Origin: Helochares maculicollis | Lineage: Eukaryota > Arthropoda > Insecta > Coleoptera > Hydrophilidae | Assembly (NCBI GenBank): GCA_033557835.1 | Contig: JAWQRO010000184.1 | Span: 1-50,019, forward strand | Direction: 5' to 3' | DNA length: 50,019 nt | In this document: positions 13,201 to 20,298 of the stretch, piece after piece | Layout: the number at the start of each line of letters is the position of its first letter | How positions within the stretch are numbered: position 1 is the stretch's first letter | Program-made: the position numbers and the translations under genes | The notes under the pieces: generated by a model | Database searches by the model: none | What the model was told of the DNA's origin: nothing | What the model saw: the letters and a program-made list of their open reading frames with translations, nothing else

Positions 13201-16200
13201 AGATGGAAAGACGAAAAACTGTGTGTGAAATGCTACATTTCTACCACAAAAGAAAGAATTTTTTACATCGGGTTGCAGCTGACATTGAAAAATGGATATA
13301 TTTTGAGAATCCCAAACGTAAGATTACGTGGGCAACATCAGAACAACCACCAATATCGGAGACAAGCCCGGGTCATTTTGGGAGGAAAACAATGCTGTGT
13401 CTGTGATAGGATCATAAGGGAGTAGTGTACTACGAGCTTCTAAATCCCGGCGAAAGAGTTGATACCGTCCGCTACCGACAACAAATGATCAATTTAAACC
13501 ACGCATTGATTGTAAAACGCCCAGAATGGGCTCGAAGACACGGTAAAGTCATTCTGCAGCATGACAACGCTCCTGCACATTTAGTCAAAGTGGTAAAAGA
13601 AACGATTTTTTCGCTTGGCTGGGAGCTTCTACCCACCCGCCGTATTCACCAGACCTGGCGCCTTCTGATTATCACCTCTTCTCATCGATGGGACACACAC
13701 CGACTAAGCAACACTTCAAGACTTTCGACGATGTACAAAAATGGCTCGATGAATGGATATCAATGAAAGTTGAAGCTTTCTTTTGGAATGGTATCCATAA
13801 ATTTCCTGAGAGATGGATAAAATGTGTAAACAGCGAGGGCCAATACTTTCAATAAAAAATGATTTACCATTGTTCTTAAATAATTGCATTTTTTTCATGA
13901 AAACAACCACGTTTTGAACTTGCGTACGCGGTATATTAAAGGTAGCTGCTGAGCGAGAGTCCTTAAATTTTCTGCCATAGAGTGATGACCCATCAAAATA
14001 TTAGTTGTTTTCAAATTTGCAGAACTGTCTGAATAGTAAAAAAATCAATAATAATTATGATGTCAAATTGCAGTAAGAATCATTGTTTTGTCCATAAAAA
14101 GCTTAATGAAAATAAAATGATGCTAACTGAAAAATGCAATTTGAAAAATTAACAAGAATGTTAAAAATCGATGAGAGGCACCTATTTTTGAAACAATAAA
14201 TATTTTAATGCGCTAATCATTATATTATTACCTCTAGGTAGAGATACATTTTATTCTTCTTTCCTCTACGATAAAATTTGGGCATCTAAGACAAAGTATA
14301 AATCAAGTAAACCCCAAGGTTTTGCAAATTTTATTTTTTATTGTACCTAAATGACTCTAAGTTCAAATAATATAATTTGCAAGCGTTTATTTGGTTTCAT
14401 ATACAATTGAAGGACTACAGTTTTTACCCATCAGTAGGGTTGGTGCTTAGCTGTCTACAATAGCTTTGTTTTCTTTATACCACAATTTTTGACAGTTGTG
14501 CTCATACTTTTCTTCGTTTTTACTCTACAGATCAATATGACAGTAATTCTGAGCAATTTTGGGGTATTAACATTTTTGGTACAGTTTGTATAGTTGCTTC
14601 TACACCTCAAAACAAAACATCTTTAGCATAGTGACAGAAAGCTAAAACGCTCCAGAATGAAAAAAATTAGAACTAGCCTTTTCAAGTACGTACATTACCC
14701 GGTTTATAATTTTGCTGCGGCAAAACTCTTACTTTGCATGTCCTCCGCTGGACAAAATATTTCTTGGGAAACGTGGACTTTTACTCTAAATTTTACTGAA
14801 TTCCCTACTGTAGCGTTGTTGCAATTTAAATCTGATAACTTTTCCAAAACATAAGTTTCGTCGTTAATTACCACGCAAGAAACTCTACTCAAAACTCACG
14901 ATGGTGCTTCCCAGCACCTTACATGTCTTCAGTTCTTGCCGGTGCTTCGCTGTGTGCACAAGTGACTTGACCGAAAGGTTTAGATTTGTTTTCAATGGCC
15001 TCATTATCGTAATCTTCTTTCATTTATTGTTTTCTGTGCAGTCAATCAAGATTCGAGTTTTTTTAAGTACATTGTACGCAACACTTAGGGAAAACCGAGT
15101 AGTTTTTTTGTTGCAACATTTGGAATATTATTGCGAAATAATAGGTTCTCCGCTGGCAGCATATTTGCCACTGAGATCGATTTATCGCAAGGTGCATTAT
15201 TTAATTTCTTGGCTTAAATTGAGGAAGATGAGCATGAAACTACACATTTGTGTATCTTAGGCGCAGTTAAAAATAGAAATATGCCACTAGTCTAACCATG
15301 CGACTATAATTATGTGCAAGCAAACTGGATTTAATGCGCAAATTGGAAAGTTTTCGCCAACAAAATACTTAGTTTCCATTTTTACAAGGAACACATAAAA
15401 TTTTCTAACATGCTGCGCTCCGAACTTTTATATATAAAGGGATAAACTTTCAAGGAAATACACTAAAAGAAAACTAGATACTTTGGATTCTATCATTTCA
15501 AGGATGAACATTCAGTATACCGTATAGCAGGGAAATTCATACATATTTAAGGATTTCGAGGATAACACTCATTTTATACTCCTGATCTAGATAGCTCCCA
15601 CATATGGAGGTCAATGTTATAACATTAGAGTGTGGTTCATATGCGTTTGCGAATCCTGGATCGTATTATCAAGACTGAGAGTTTCATACGGAACCGATTC
15701 ATGGAGAACCGAGAAAACCCCTCCAGCATATGTAAAATTACTTTTCGCGTCATAAATTTCTAAATCCTGGCCTCTATGCCAGGATCGGGACGATGTTCGA
15801 AATCTGATCACGTTTGGACAGTCTGGGGTGGAATACAGAAACTGTCCTACCTACCTACCTGACCCTGCCTCAACAGTATTAAAGGTCTCTTTGCCAGTTG
15901 TGATGATATCACCTTCCTCTTGCCCATTACCATAAAGTAATCGTGTGGCACGTACGGGCCAGTGAGGTTCTCGTATTTATATGATTTATGGGATACTTGA
16001 ATCGAGATAACCTATAGATTTTATTTATTGTATACCCGTAGTTGAGGTCGTATATTTTTACACATAATAATTATTCCAGCGCTTTTATTGTTTGATCCAG
16101 GGGATAAACTGTTCGGACCAGGGAAAAATTTGTCTGCTTAGTAGGAGGAATCCATTTAAACAATTTTCAGCCCAAAAAATTTATGTCGGTGAGTGAAACG

Positions 16201-18526
16201 AGCGAACAAATCATTACGTTTAAAAAGGATCGCAACAAAAGAAGCTATTGAAAGAAGAATTAAATTATGCGATTGGGAATCTGATCAAAAGAAATAAATA
16301 AAAAATACACTTACAGTATTTCCAAGTCTTTAAAACTCCTCAAAGCAAGATCGTCAATGCAGGTAAGCTGATTATTGTCAAGTTGTCTGAAATTTAATAA
16401 AAGATTTTAGAGCGTCTTTTGAGATTTTCTCCCTCGGTGGAAAATATGATACTTACAAATTTTTAATTTCTGAAATCCCCCGCAAAGTTTTCCTTCCGAT
16501 CACAGTTAACAAGTTGTGACTGAGGTCCCTGCAAAACAAAAAACTTTTAAATGATATCCTTTATGGGATCGGGCGGCAGTAATTGTTTGAAGAATATTAT
16601 ATTTTTATGAAGAGGCGCACAAAGCTTTATTTACTCTACTTTATTAAATTTTTATGCCGTTGTGCCGCTTCTCGAGATGCAATAACTCTTCCGTTCTCTA
16701 TTCGTCGGAGGAAAATATACTTTTTTCGGAAAAGCTTATATTATAGCAAGAATTCCGTAAGAAATATGTAGATTTATTGTATTCCGATCGAGCCATAAAA
16801 ATGTAGTGAATAAAATATTATTGCGTTTATACATATTTCTCAGATTTTATTCTGATATACTTTATGGATTATGCGTCACTGTGTTATACAATGTTAAGAT
16901 GTAGATATTTTATAAGATAGGAGGTAACAAATATAAATTTAGCTGCCAATCAAAAACACACTATATGTATTTAAATATTTATGAAGTGGGATGATGTATC
17001 TAAGGAAGGAACCAGGACGATTGGGGAAAGGGAGCGTTATTACGTGACTTGTGCTACTTTTTCGTCTTGTCTCGGAATGTCTATGCACGAATTGCTCATG
17101 CTGTAAACAATAGAGTGTGAACAATAATTATTAGAGAAGTTTGTGAGAGTGGTGTTAGGAGTGTGTGAAGTCAGAACGGCATAGAAACAATTGTAGTAAA
17201 GTAGCTTCTCGGGATAAAGCAACATAATGAGAAAAGCTCAAGCCAAGTTAGAAATGCAGTGTATACCGCCATGGCCTAGACGGAAGCAATTGTGGTCAAG
17301 TGAATTAACGAAACTTTTAACATACACTTAGGACAGTTGTTTGTTAATGAAGGGTTTCGAAAGCTGTAAACGGTTTACTTTGGTTACTGAGAGCTCTAAT
17401 GATGATTGCTTTGTTAAATTAGAGGAAAATTGGATGTGTTTTGGGAATTCAGAATTCTAAATTTTCGATGGTGATGTTTTTATCGAGTTACCGACGTTTT
17501 AAAGGCCGTTATAAATTTAAAGAGGCGGTGGAAGTAGAACAATAAAATAAATAATTTATATACTTACAATCGAAATAAATTCGTTGTGGTGGAAAATAAA
17601 TTGTCGGGTATGTGCCGTATACTGTTACCGTTGAGACGTCTATAAAAATTACACAATTAAGGAACGAATTGAAAAATATAACGAGACATGTGTACTTACA
17701 GTCGTTCTAAATTTACGAGATCTTGAAAGGCATCTCTTTTTATTGTATGTATGTGGTTGTCAGTCAATTGCCTGAAAAAAATTACGTGTGCTTTAATTAA
17801 CAAAACTGTGTAGCAAGTTTTAGTTTAAATTTTATGGGTTGGGTTTAGCCAATCTTTTAATAGCAATCGTTTAATATTTGTTGATTTGGCAAGAGAATAG
17901 TTTATTTGCTGAAGATTCGTGGAACTACTGAACATTTTAATAATTCCATTTGTAAATCAATGAAATATTTTTGCTTGAACTCTATCAATTATTAATAGAA
18001 ATGGATCATTTTAATGCTTTGTACTTCTAACAGTATTGATATGAATTGTTTATAAAGCTTAATTACAATTCAAATTACTGATACTGCCTATGTTAAACAT
18101 TTTGTTAATGCAGTGATAAAAAAATTAGCGGGAATGCTTTGTTGTTTTAAGGTAAGCGTGATGGAAATTTGATTTTCAATGTATATAAAAACCGGGATGA
18201 TCGTATTCACTGCATTTCTGAATAAGCTTACATTTTATTGATTTGTTTCATAGTAGTTAGTTGAAAATCAACGCTTTTTGTCAAGACTAAATTTCAATGC
18301 AAAAATATCTAAATCAGCCATTTAGTGTGGTAGATAAATAGAGAAATTCTTGACCAACAGATGTTGATTGAAACGAAATTTTTTCGGTAGTGCGCCCTCT
18401 GTTTTGCCATATTGTTTCATGTAAATCTTTAGAAACATAAGTAAAAATACTTACAATATCCTAAGTTTTCCTAAGTCTTGAAAGTCGGTTTCGAATACAA
18501 CAGTTATGTTATTTCCCTGTAAGTCC
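1064..18526 (-). CDS. sli: slit guidance ligand, partial gene: 23 exons, LRR domain 1 to C-terminal cystine knot
   Basis: Slit is a secreted extracellular-matrix glycoprotein that repels axons and migrating cells (midline crossing, muscle and heart patterning) by binding Robo receptors through its second LRR domain. The 23 exons join in one open frame: 4,063 nt, about 1,354 residues. Approximate residues of this partial product: D1 LRRs and LRRCT 1-198, D2 198-421, D3 421-623, D4 623-about 800, EGF1-6 about 800-1063, laminin G about 1063-1235, acidic linker and EGF7 to about 1307, start of CTCK 1307-1354. The 4 LRR blocks, 6 EGF, LamG, EGF, CTCK order is diagnostic of arthropod Slit. Every junction keeps phase and is bordered by GT-AG, mostly GTAAGT or GTAAGN donors, and no stop interrupts it. 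The signal peptide and LRRNT1 lie upstream and the rest of the CTCK lies below position 1; both are outside the window. Confidence 0.97.
1204..1997. other. slit intron, no other feature seen
   Basis: A 794-nt AT-rich intron between the EGF7 and CTCK exons. I see no ORF, repeat or RNA gene in it. Confidence 0.8.
1998..2273 (-). CDS. sli: slit exon: end of laminin G, acidic linker, EGF7
   Basis: It starts with GCMKEVWINHKQVDFGNA (the last LamG strand, with its cysteine) and TPGCALMD. A strongly acidic linker of D/E and M residues (about 2115-2180) follows, then EGF7 beginning DPCQHHHCKHDSKC and ending GKYCEQ. The acceptor is TTAAG and the donor CAAG/GTGAGG; the split codon joins the CTCK exon as Ala. 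A stop would follow if the donor were ignored. Confidence 0.95.
2357..2580 (-). CDS. sli: slit exon: laminin G domain, second half
   Basis: It encodes FEMVSDGQYHVAEL, LRVDRGLARSIINEG and LSTPMFLGGIPPEPG, and ends NLTSFKG. These are core beta-strands of the single Slit LamG domain, which lies in the C-terminal fragment. The acceptor is ATTACAG and the donor AAAG/GTGGGG. An 83-nt intron separates it from the next exon. Confidence 0.96.
2581..3685. other. slit intron within laminin G, no other feature seen
   Basis: A 1,105-nt AT-rich intron splitting the LamG domain, with unremarkable composition. Confidence 0.8.
3686..3920 (-). CDS. sli: slit exon: end of EGF6 and first half of laminin G
   Basis: It completes EGF6 with KRCEYL, then encodes LTSLSFVHNTSYVELEPL, a stretch through TIVFATTQENGILMYDG, and HLAVELFNGRIRVSYDVGNY. 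The phase-2 donor TATAG/GTAAAA makes Ser with the next exon. Two Asn-X-Ser/Thr sequons (NTS and NVT) are visible. High similarity to insect Slit LamG as I know the family. Confidence 0.96.
4050..4257 (-). CDS. sli: slit exon: EGF5 (most) and EGF6 (most), with the inter-EGF cleavage region
   Basis: It starts NGASCIDGITDYVC, ends EGF5 at GKFCEF, then has a short linker with MMYPQTSPCQHHDC that opens EGF6, and finishes APGYSG. Vertebrate Slit2 is proteolytically cut next to the conserved TSPC at the EGF5/6 boundary, giving N (Robo-binding) and C fragments. The same TSPC motif stands at codons about 4136-4146. The acceptor is TTTTTCAG (phase 0) and the donor CAG/GTATAA. Confidence 0.95.
4258..5286. 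other. slit intron within EGF5, no other feature seen
   Basis: A 1,029-nt AT-rich intron splitting EGF5 in phase 0. Nothing else recognised. Confidence 0.8.
5287..5596 (-). CDS. sli: slit exon: end of EGF2, EGF3, EGF4, start of EGF5
   Basis: The exon encodes CECAAGFTGLRCE (end of EGF2), NINDCANNNCQNNATC through GEFCE (EGF3), NPCKNEARCVDHETYYTC through GDNC (EGF4), and NIDDCENHMCQ (start of EGF5). The NINDC and NIDDC starts fit calcium-binding EGF modules. The acceptor is CTTTTTCTTGTAG and the donor CAG/GTAGTA, phase 0. Confidence 0.96.
5664..6044 (-). CDS. sli: slit exon: LRRCT of D4, EGF1, first half of EGF2
   Basis: It encodes ALGANPLYCDCSLRWLADW (LRRCT4), GLARCAEP, STPSSLFQCKG, then LAKCDTCYTFPCKNEGKC through GKNCEFM (EGF1) and DACYGNPCRNGASCKVLEEG (EGF2). 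It is the largest exon after the D3 exon. The acceptor is TATTTTAG; the donor TTTAG/GTATGA is phase 2 and makes the Ser of GRFS with the next exon. Confidence 0.96.
6123..6194 (-). CDS. sli: slit exon: one LRR of D4 (72 nt)
   Basis: A symmetric 72-nt exon encoding one 24-residue leucine-rich repeat (SLHGNQISMIPEGTFANL, then KSITH). It begins after one codon base and ends after two, like all the single-LRR exons of this gene. The acceptor is CTCTTACAG and the donor CAT/GTAAGT. Confidence 0.95.
6320..6463 (-). CDS. sli: slit exon: two LRRs of D4 (144 nt)
   Basis: It encodes DLSSNQIGVLSNNSFANL and then LSTLILSYNKLQCVQ, ending at NLRI. It is exactly twice the 72-nt LRR unit, so two repeat exons look fused or were never split. 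The acceptor is TTTCAG and the donor ATTAT/GTAAGT, with the same phase as the single-LRR exons. Confidence 0.95.
6720..6924 (-). CDS. sli: slit exon: LRRNT cap and first LRR of D4
   Basis: It encodes ENDQGCLGENYCPPMCTCTG (LRRNT with the C-P-x-x-C-x-C signature), VRCSRAKLKEIPRGIP and ETSELYLDVNEITKI, ending SLTRL. D4 is the dimerisation domain in known Slits. The acceptor is TTTTTTTAG and the donor GACT/GTAAGA. Only 56 nt of intron separate it from the D3 cap exon. Confidence 0.96.
6981..7144 (-). CDS. sli: slit exon: LRRCT cap of D3
   Basis: It encodes NLVQNPFVCNCHLAWFSEWL, SAPRCAMP and a tail ending HEFKCT. The CNCHLAW and RCAMP cysteines are typical of LRRCT. It was translated directly and spliced in frame to its neighbours. 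The acceptor is TTTACAG and the donor ACAA/GTATGC. Confidence 0.95.
7256..7697 (-). CDS. sli: slit exon: LRRNT cap and LRRs of D3 (largest exon)
   Basis: This 442-nt exon encodes YAGECLIDSACPAGCACDG (LRRNT3), VDCSGRGLKEIPRDIP, then TTELLLHDNELGRIN, VKLDLRRNQITGID, LLLSENKMLEIHNKMF and VLSLNNNQVTCVMPGSF. D3 is the one LRR block here whose repeats are not split by introns. The acceptor is CTTTTCAG and the donor TTT/GTAAGT. Confidence 0.96.
7698..8088. other. slit intron between D2 and D3, no other feature seen
   Basis: A 391-nt AT-rich intron with unremarkable composition. Confidence 0.8.
8089..8252 (-). CDS. sli: slit exon: LRRCT cap of D2
   Basis: It encodes HLAKNPFICDCNLRWLAEYL, GPRCDTPKRM and a tail ending EKFKCKG, a standard LRRCT with four cysteines. 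It closes D2, the Robo-binding block. At 164 nt it is the same length and phase as the D3 LRRCT exon (6981-7144). The acceptor is ATTGCAG and the donor AAGG/GTAAGC. Confidence 0.96.
8419..8634 (-). CDS. sli: slit exon: three LRRs of D2 (216 nt)
   Basis: It encodes VLYGNKIKDLPSGIF, LLLLNANEISCIRKDTF and LSLYDNNIQSLANGTF, three leucine-rich repeats in 216 nt (3 x 72). The concave face of D2 contacts Robo Ig1 in characterised Slits, and these repeats form part of it. The acceptor is TTTAG and the donor TTCT/GTAAGT. Confidence 0.96.
8692..8763 (-). CDS. sli: slit exon: one LRR of D2 (72 nt)
   Basis: One repeat, ELSSNKISKISYDAFQGL followed by RALTT. Symmetric 72-nt exon, acceptor TTTTATAG, donor CATT/GTAAGT. 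Intron of only 57 nt to the next LRR exon. Confidence 0.96.
8834..8905 (-). CDS. sli: slit exon: first full LRR of D2 (72 nt)
   Basis: One repeat, RLEQNEITEIPPKAFAPY followed by KRLRR. Symmetric 72-nt exon, acceptor TTTTTACAG, donor GAAT/GTAAGT. The intron upstream of it is 2.5 kb and hosts a mariner (9087-10251). Confidence 0.96.
9087..10251 (+). mobile_element. mariner, defective copy (1,165 bp)
   Basis: The ends are TTAGGAGGACCGGAAAGTAA (left) and the complement of TTTGGGGGACCGGAAAGTAA (right), with TA at 9085-9086 and 10252-10253. It lies in the slit intron between LRRNT2 and the first D2 repeat, antisense to slit. Its terminal repeats differ from every other mariner in the window, so it is a separate family. 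Confidence 0.93.
9253..10177 (+). pseudogene. mariner transposase pseudogene
   Basis: It starts MASQIPEEHIRHCMLVEFRK, then an in-frame TGA and a frameshift occur near 9375. The frame resumes with FRLSNFDLWDAHRSGRPITL, IEELSNSLNQPWSTIQEHL and IGKISRSGVW. The segment with the first catalytic Asp is deleted near 9680. The C-terminal part (9758-10177) keeps LQHDNARPH and APSDYHLF, so the second and third catalytic Asp remain. It ends at TAG 10175-10177. Confidence 0.92.
10925..11052 (+). repeat. possible tRNA-derived SINE or pol III-like unit
   Basis: An A-box-like CAGCTCAATGG (10934-10944) and a B-box-like GGTTCGTTAGAATC (11008-11021) are spaced about 65 nt apart, and a run of T follows at about 11045-11052, a pol III-type terminator. 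No cloverleaf can be drawn, so it is not a functional tRNA. The B box departs from the consensus GGTTCGANNCC, so this is tentative. Confidence 0.35.
11122..11174. repeat. 9-bp inverted repeat with CTCF-like cores
   Basis: GCGCCATCT (11122-11130) and AGATGGCGC (11166-11174) are exact reverse complements, 35 nt apart. Each contains the AGRKGGCGC core of the CTCF motif, in opposite orientations. Function is inferred only from the motif. Confidence 0.4.
11454..11598 (-). CDS. sli: slit exon: LRRNT cap of D2
   Basis: It encodes GECISEPQCPHLCMCSDG, IVDCRAKNLTKVPEHLP and EGTTEL, which is an LRRNT with the CPxxCxC spacing. The acceptor is ATTTTCAG and the donor AGCT/GTAAGT. The phase fits both neighbours. 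Confidence 0.95.
11773..12005 (-). CDS. sli: slit exon: last LRR and LRRCT cap of D1
   Basis: It encodes TLNNNNLTWIGKDMF, RLRTLRLNDNLLHCDCQLSW, GQVRCHTPNHLKG and a tail ending DFKCT. The LRR runs straight into the LRRCT without an intron. The acceptor is TTTCCAG and the donor CACAG/GTAAAA. The 4.3-kb intron upstream hosts a mariner and direct repeats. Confidence 0.95.
12361..12637. repeat. direct repeat, left copy (277 bp), abutting a mariner
   Basis: Begins TATATTAAAGGTAGCTGCTG and ends AATATTTTAATGCGCTAA. The same sequence with scattered substitutions and small indels occurs at 13932-14216. The two copies flank the mariner 12665-13931. Confidence 0.9.
12665..13931 (+). mobile_element. mariner, defective copy (1,267 bp), family shared with 25830-27117
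   Basis: The left end is CCAGGTGCGCAAGTTTAAAA. The right end is the complement of CCGCGTACGCAAGTTCAAAA. TA flanks are at 12663-12664 and 13932-13933. It lies in the 4.3-kb slit intron before the D1 LRRCT exon, antisense to slit. Confidence 0.93.
12834..13855 (+). pseudogene. mariner transposase pseudogene
   Basis: It starts MSNFQPSKEHLQPVMIFLVN. The frame is broken repeatedly between 12940 and 13200 and again near 13400. Recognisable parts are KLNERQMERRKTVCEM, EKWIYFENPKRK (a damaged GDEKW catalytic region with an extra residue), GVVYYELLNPGERVDTVRYR and ILQHDNAPAHL (second Asp). After about 13635 the correct frame for HPPYSPDLAPSDYHLF is shifted. Confidence 0.9.
13932..14216. repeat. direct repeat, right copy (285 bp), abutting a mariner
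   Basis: Second copy of the 12361-12637 repeat. It starts exactly at the TA duplication on the right edge of the mariner. By eye it is about 85-90 per cent identical to the left copy. No coding potential or terminal inverted repeat is seen in the unit itself. Confidence 0.9.
14701..14892 (-). other. unrecognised short ORF in slit intron
   Basis: A 62-residue minus-strand frame with CNNATVGNSVKFRVKVHV and FCPAED, ending in a stop. It is on the slit strand and has protein-like composition, but no clear splice sites connect it to slit. I do not recognise it; chance or an old retroposed fragment is possible. A 119-codon plus-strand ORF (14901-15260) next to it also looks like chance. Confidence 0.2.
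15617..15835 (-). other. unrecognised ORF with protein-like composition
   Basis: The minus-strand frame reads YSTPDCPNVIRFRTSSRSWH, GQDLEIYDAKSNFTYAGGVF and SVLHESVPYETLSLDN before a stop at about 15614. It lies in a more GC-rich patch (15600-15960) that also contains ATCCTGGC...GCCAGGAT, an 8-bp hairpin, and a (CTAC)n run. It could be a transposon or retropseudogene fragment. I do not recognise the family. Confidence 0.3.
15846..15862. repeat. short (CTAC)n microsatellite
   Basis: CCTACCTACCTACCTG, four tetranucleotide units. Confidence 0.8.
16315..16386 (-). CDS. sli: slit exon: one LRR of D1 (72 nt)
   Basis: One repeat, QLDNNQLTCIDDLALRSF followed by KDLEI. Symmetric 72-nt exon, acceptor AAATTTCAG, donor TACT/GTAAGT. 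Confidence 0.95.
16457..16528 (-). CDS. sli: slit exon: one LRR of D1 (72 nt)
   Basis: One repeat, DLSHNLLTVIGRKTLRGI followed by SEIKN. Symmetric 72-nt exon, acceptor GTTTTGCAG, donor ATTT/GTAAGT, 70-nt intron to the next exon. Confidence 0.95.
16529..17567. other. slit intron, no other feature seen
   Basis: A 1,039-nt intron between D1 LRR exons. Nothing recognised beyond AT-rich sequence. Confidence 0.75.
17568..17639 (-). CDS. sli: slit exon: one LRR of D1 (72 nt)
   Basis: One repeat, RLNGNSIRHIPDNLFSTT followed by TNLFR. Symmetric 72-nt exon, acceptor TTTTTATAG, donor GATT/GTAAGT. Confidence 0.95.
17700..17771 (-). CDS. sli: slit exon: one LRR of D1 (72 nt)
   Basis: One repeat, QLTDNHIHTIKRDAFQDL followed by VNLER. 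Symmetric 72-nt exon, acceptor TTTTTTTCAG, donor GACT/GTAAGT, 60-nt intron to the next exon. Confidence 0.95.
17772..18454. other. slit intron with one CTCF-like core
   Basis: A 683-nt intron between D1 LRR exons. GCGCCCTCT at 18392-18400 matches the CTCF core in the AGAGGGCGC orientation. Nothing else seen. Confidence 0.6.
18455..18526 (-). CDS. sli: slit exon: first LRR of D1 seen in the window (72 nt)
   Basis: One repeat, DLQGNNITVVFETDFQDL followed by GKLRI. Symmetric 72-nt exon, acceptor TTTGTTGCAG, donor TATT/GTAAGT. The exon before it should end in the LRRNT1 cap. I found no minus-strand CPxxCxC cap with a matching donor in 18527-50019, so it should lie to the right of the window. Confidence 0.94.
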
Positions 18527-19502
18527 CTGCAACAAAACACAAAACTAAATTAATAATCGCCGGAATAAATTAAGGCCTGCATAGACATACAATATTATTA
18601 TTCAAACGGCGTTCTCACAACACAATTAGAAAAATAACCGTTTTGAATGGGTTTACGAACATTCCGTACAATTGAATCAATTTGAGAGTACAACGGCATT
18701 AAATAGTTTTCAATTGGGGTAAATTGGTCTTTATGTATGTTTAATGTAAGGAAGTATTTTGGTAATATGATTGAAGGTCTGAGCCGTGGTACCTTCGCTC
18801 TTCGTATTCCTTGCGTGCTTCTGCTACACACATACAGAAGTTCCCCTAGATTCAATTAAGCCCTCAATCAAATGATTCACACAGCCACTGTACGCAATCA
18901 GCCGTGCATTTTATGGTCTCTTATCCGGGTTTTGTTTTCTTATCGCACTAAATTTCATAACTACCTACTAGAATTTTACTCGCCCTAATCTGCTTTTACT
19001 CTGCAATTATTTGCTGAGCCGCATGGCTTCAATCACGCTAATGGCTTACGATGAATTTATTTTTGATATGCGCTTGATGTATTAAATTTAAATCAACTTG
19101 GAATGTAGTGACAGCCCGAACTAAGCTGATATCGTTTAACGTTACTGGAAGAAGGTTTCTCTGTCTAGTGAGTGAGTTGATTTAATACCAATATTAATAA
19201 TACACACATTTTATGTTGGCGAGCATCCCGAAAATTTTGTGAGCTTTAAAATTTACACATAGTTAACTATGCAATGCTTCTGGTATTTCATATCGATTAC
19301 GATATGTCATTAATTCGACATAGATATACTAGGTTGCTCAAAAAGCTTTCGGATCGACAAGAAAGGACGTTGCTACTAATATATTATTTTTGTTATGTTG
19401 GTACACTCTTTATATTAACGTCTGTGAATTTTGTTTTCAATCTGTCAATGAATTTTTTGTTTACAAGCCACTTATTAGTGACGTGTCACAGTATTTTTTA
19501 CA

Positions 19503-19940
19503 ATGAAAAAGTCAAGTATCGTGCAGTGATTGAATTATTATTTTTCGAAAGTTTAAAAGCAACGCAACTTTATGAACGCATGTTTAAAGTGTGTAGTTCA
19601 GTAGAAAAATGAGTAACTGAATTTAATCGTGGTCTTACAAGCCTTGAAGACGATTCACGTCAAGAACGTCCAAAAACAGTAACAACATCAGATATCGGAG
19701 AATACAGGATCTACTCGACGATTTTCCAATACGATGGAAAATCGTCGATTGACTGAAATTTCTTTCAGTTTTAGAAGCCCTAGGCATCTCATTGGGCAAT
19801 GTAAGAAATATTTTGGACTGAAATATTGGGTTTCAGAAAGTTGTGGCTACAATGTGTACTGTTTTCCCTAACAATTTTGTGCACGACTCATAACTAAAGT
19901 AAAGTAAAACAGTACATACGAAAGAATAATGAGGCAACAA
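19503..19940 (+). pseudogene. mariner transposase fragment, N-terminal part (copy A)
   Basis: Readable as EKVKYRAVIELLFFESLKAT, EFNRGLTSLEDDSRQERPKT, then ENRRLTEISF and, in another frame, ALGISLGNVRNIL. The initiator Met codon has shifted out of frame, and stops and frameshifts are numerous. It is the N-terminal DNA-binding half of the same copy whose C-terminal half is at about 21970-22540. Confidence 0.8.
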
Positions 19941-20024
19941 AAGGATACACTAAAAGAATTTTGATGAAACTGGACCGTCAGGGAATATCTGCAAGAGTTG
20001 ACATGATAGCTGACCGGCAACATC

Positions 20025-20298
20025 CTAAGAGTTGGACAAAATCAGCAGAGCTTTGACTTGCCACAAAAAGAAGAAGAAGCTAAGAGAGATATTTGTTAAG
20101 AAAAATGCAGGTCCAGGTCGTGCGATAAAGATATTAAAATTAGTTGGATTCCCTCTCACCAGGGTATTAGAGGTAATGAGATGATAGCAAATGAGCTTGC
20201 TGCCAGAAGGTCTGTGGACATTTTTCTGCATCATAAACTGGTTGACTCTGATCCTCAAACAGGATGTTTGGCTTATTTAAGCCAGCAGCGGTTCTGAC
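20025..20298 (+). mobile_element. retroelement RNase H fragment
   Basis: Frame at 20129-20298 reads DKDIKISWIPSHQGIRGNEM, then IANELAARRSVDI, and stops at TGA. The W-x-P-x-H-x-G-I-x-G-N-E-x-A motif is the C-terminal signature of RNase H carried by many non-LTR retrotransposons. Only the tail is present and no reverse transcriptase is seen. It sits between the halves of mariner copy A, so it looks like a separate insertion. Confidence 0.65.
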
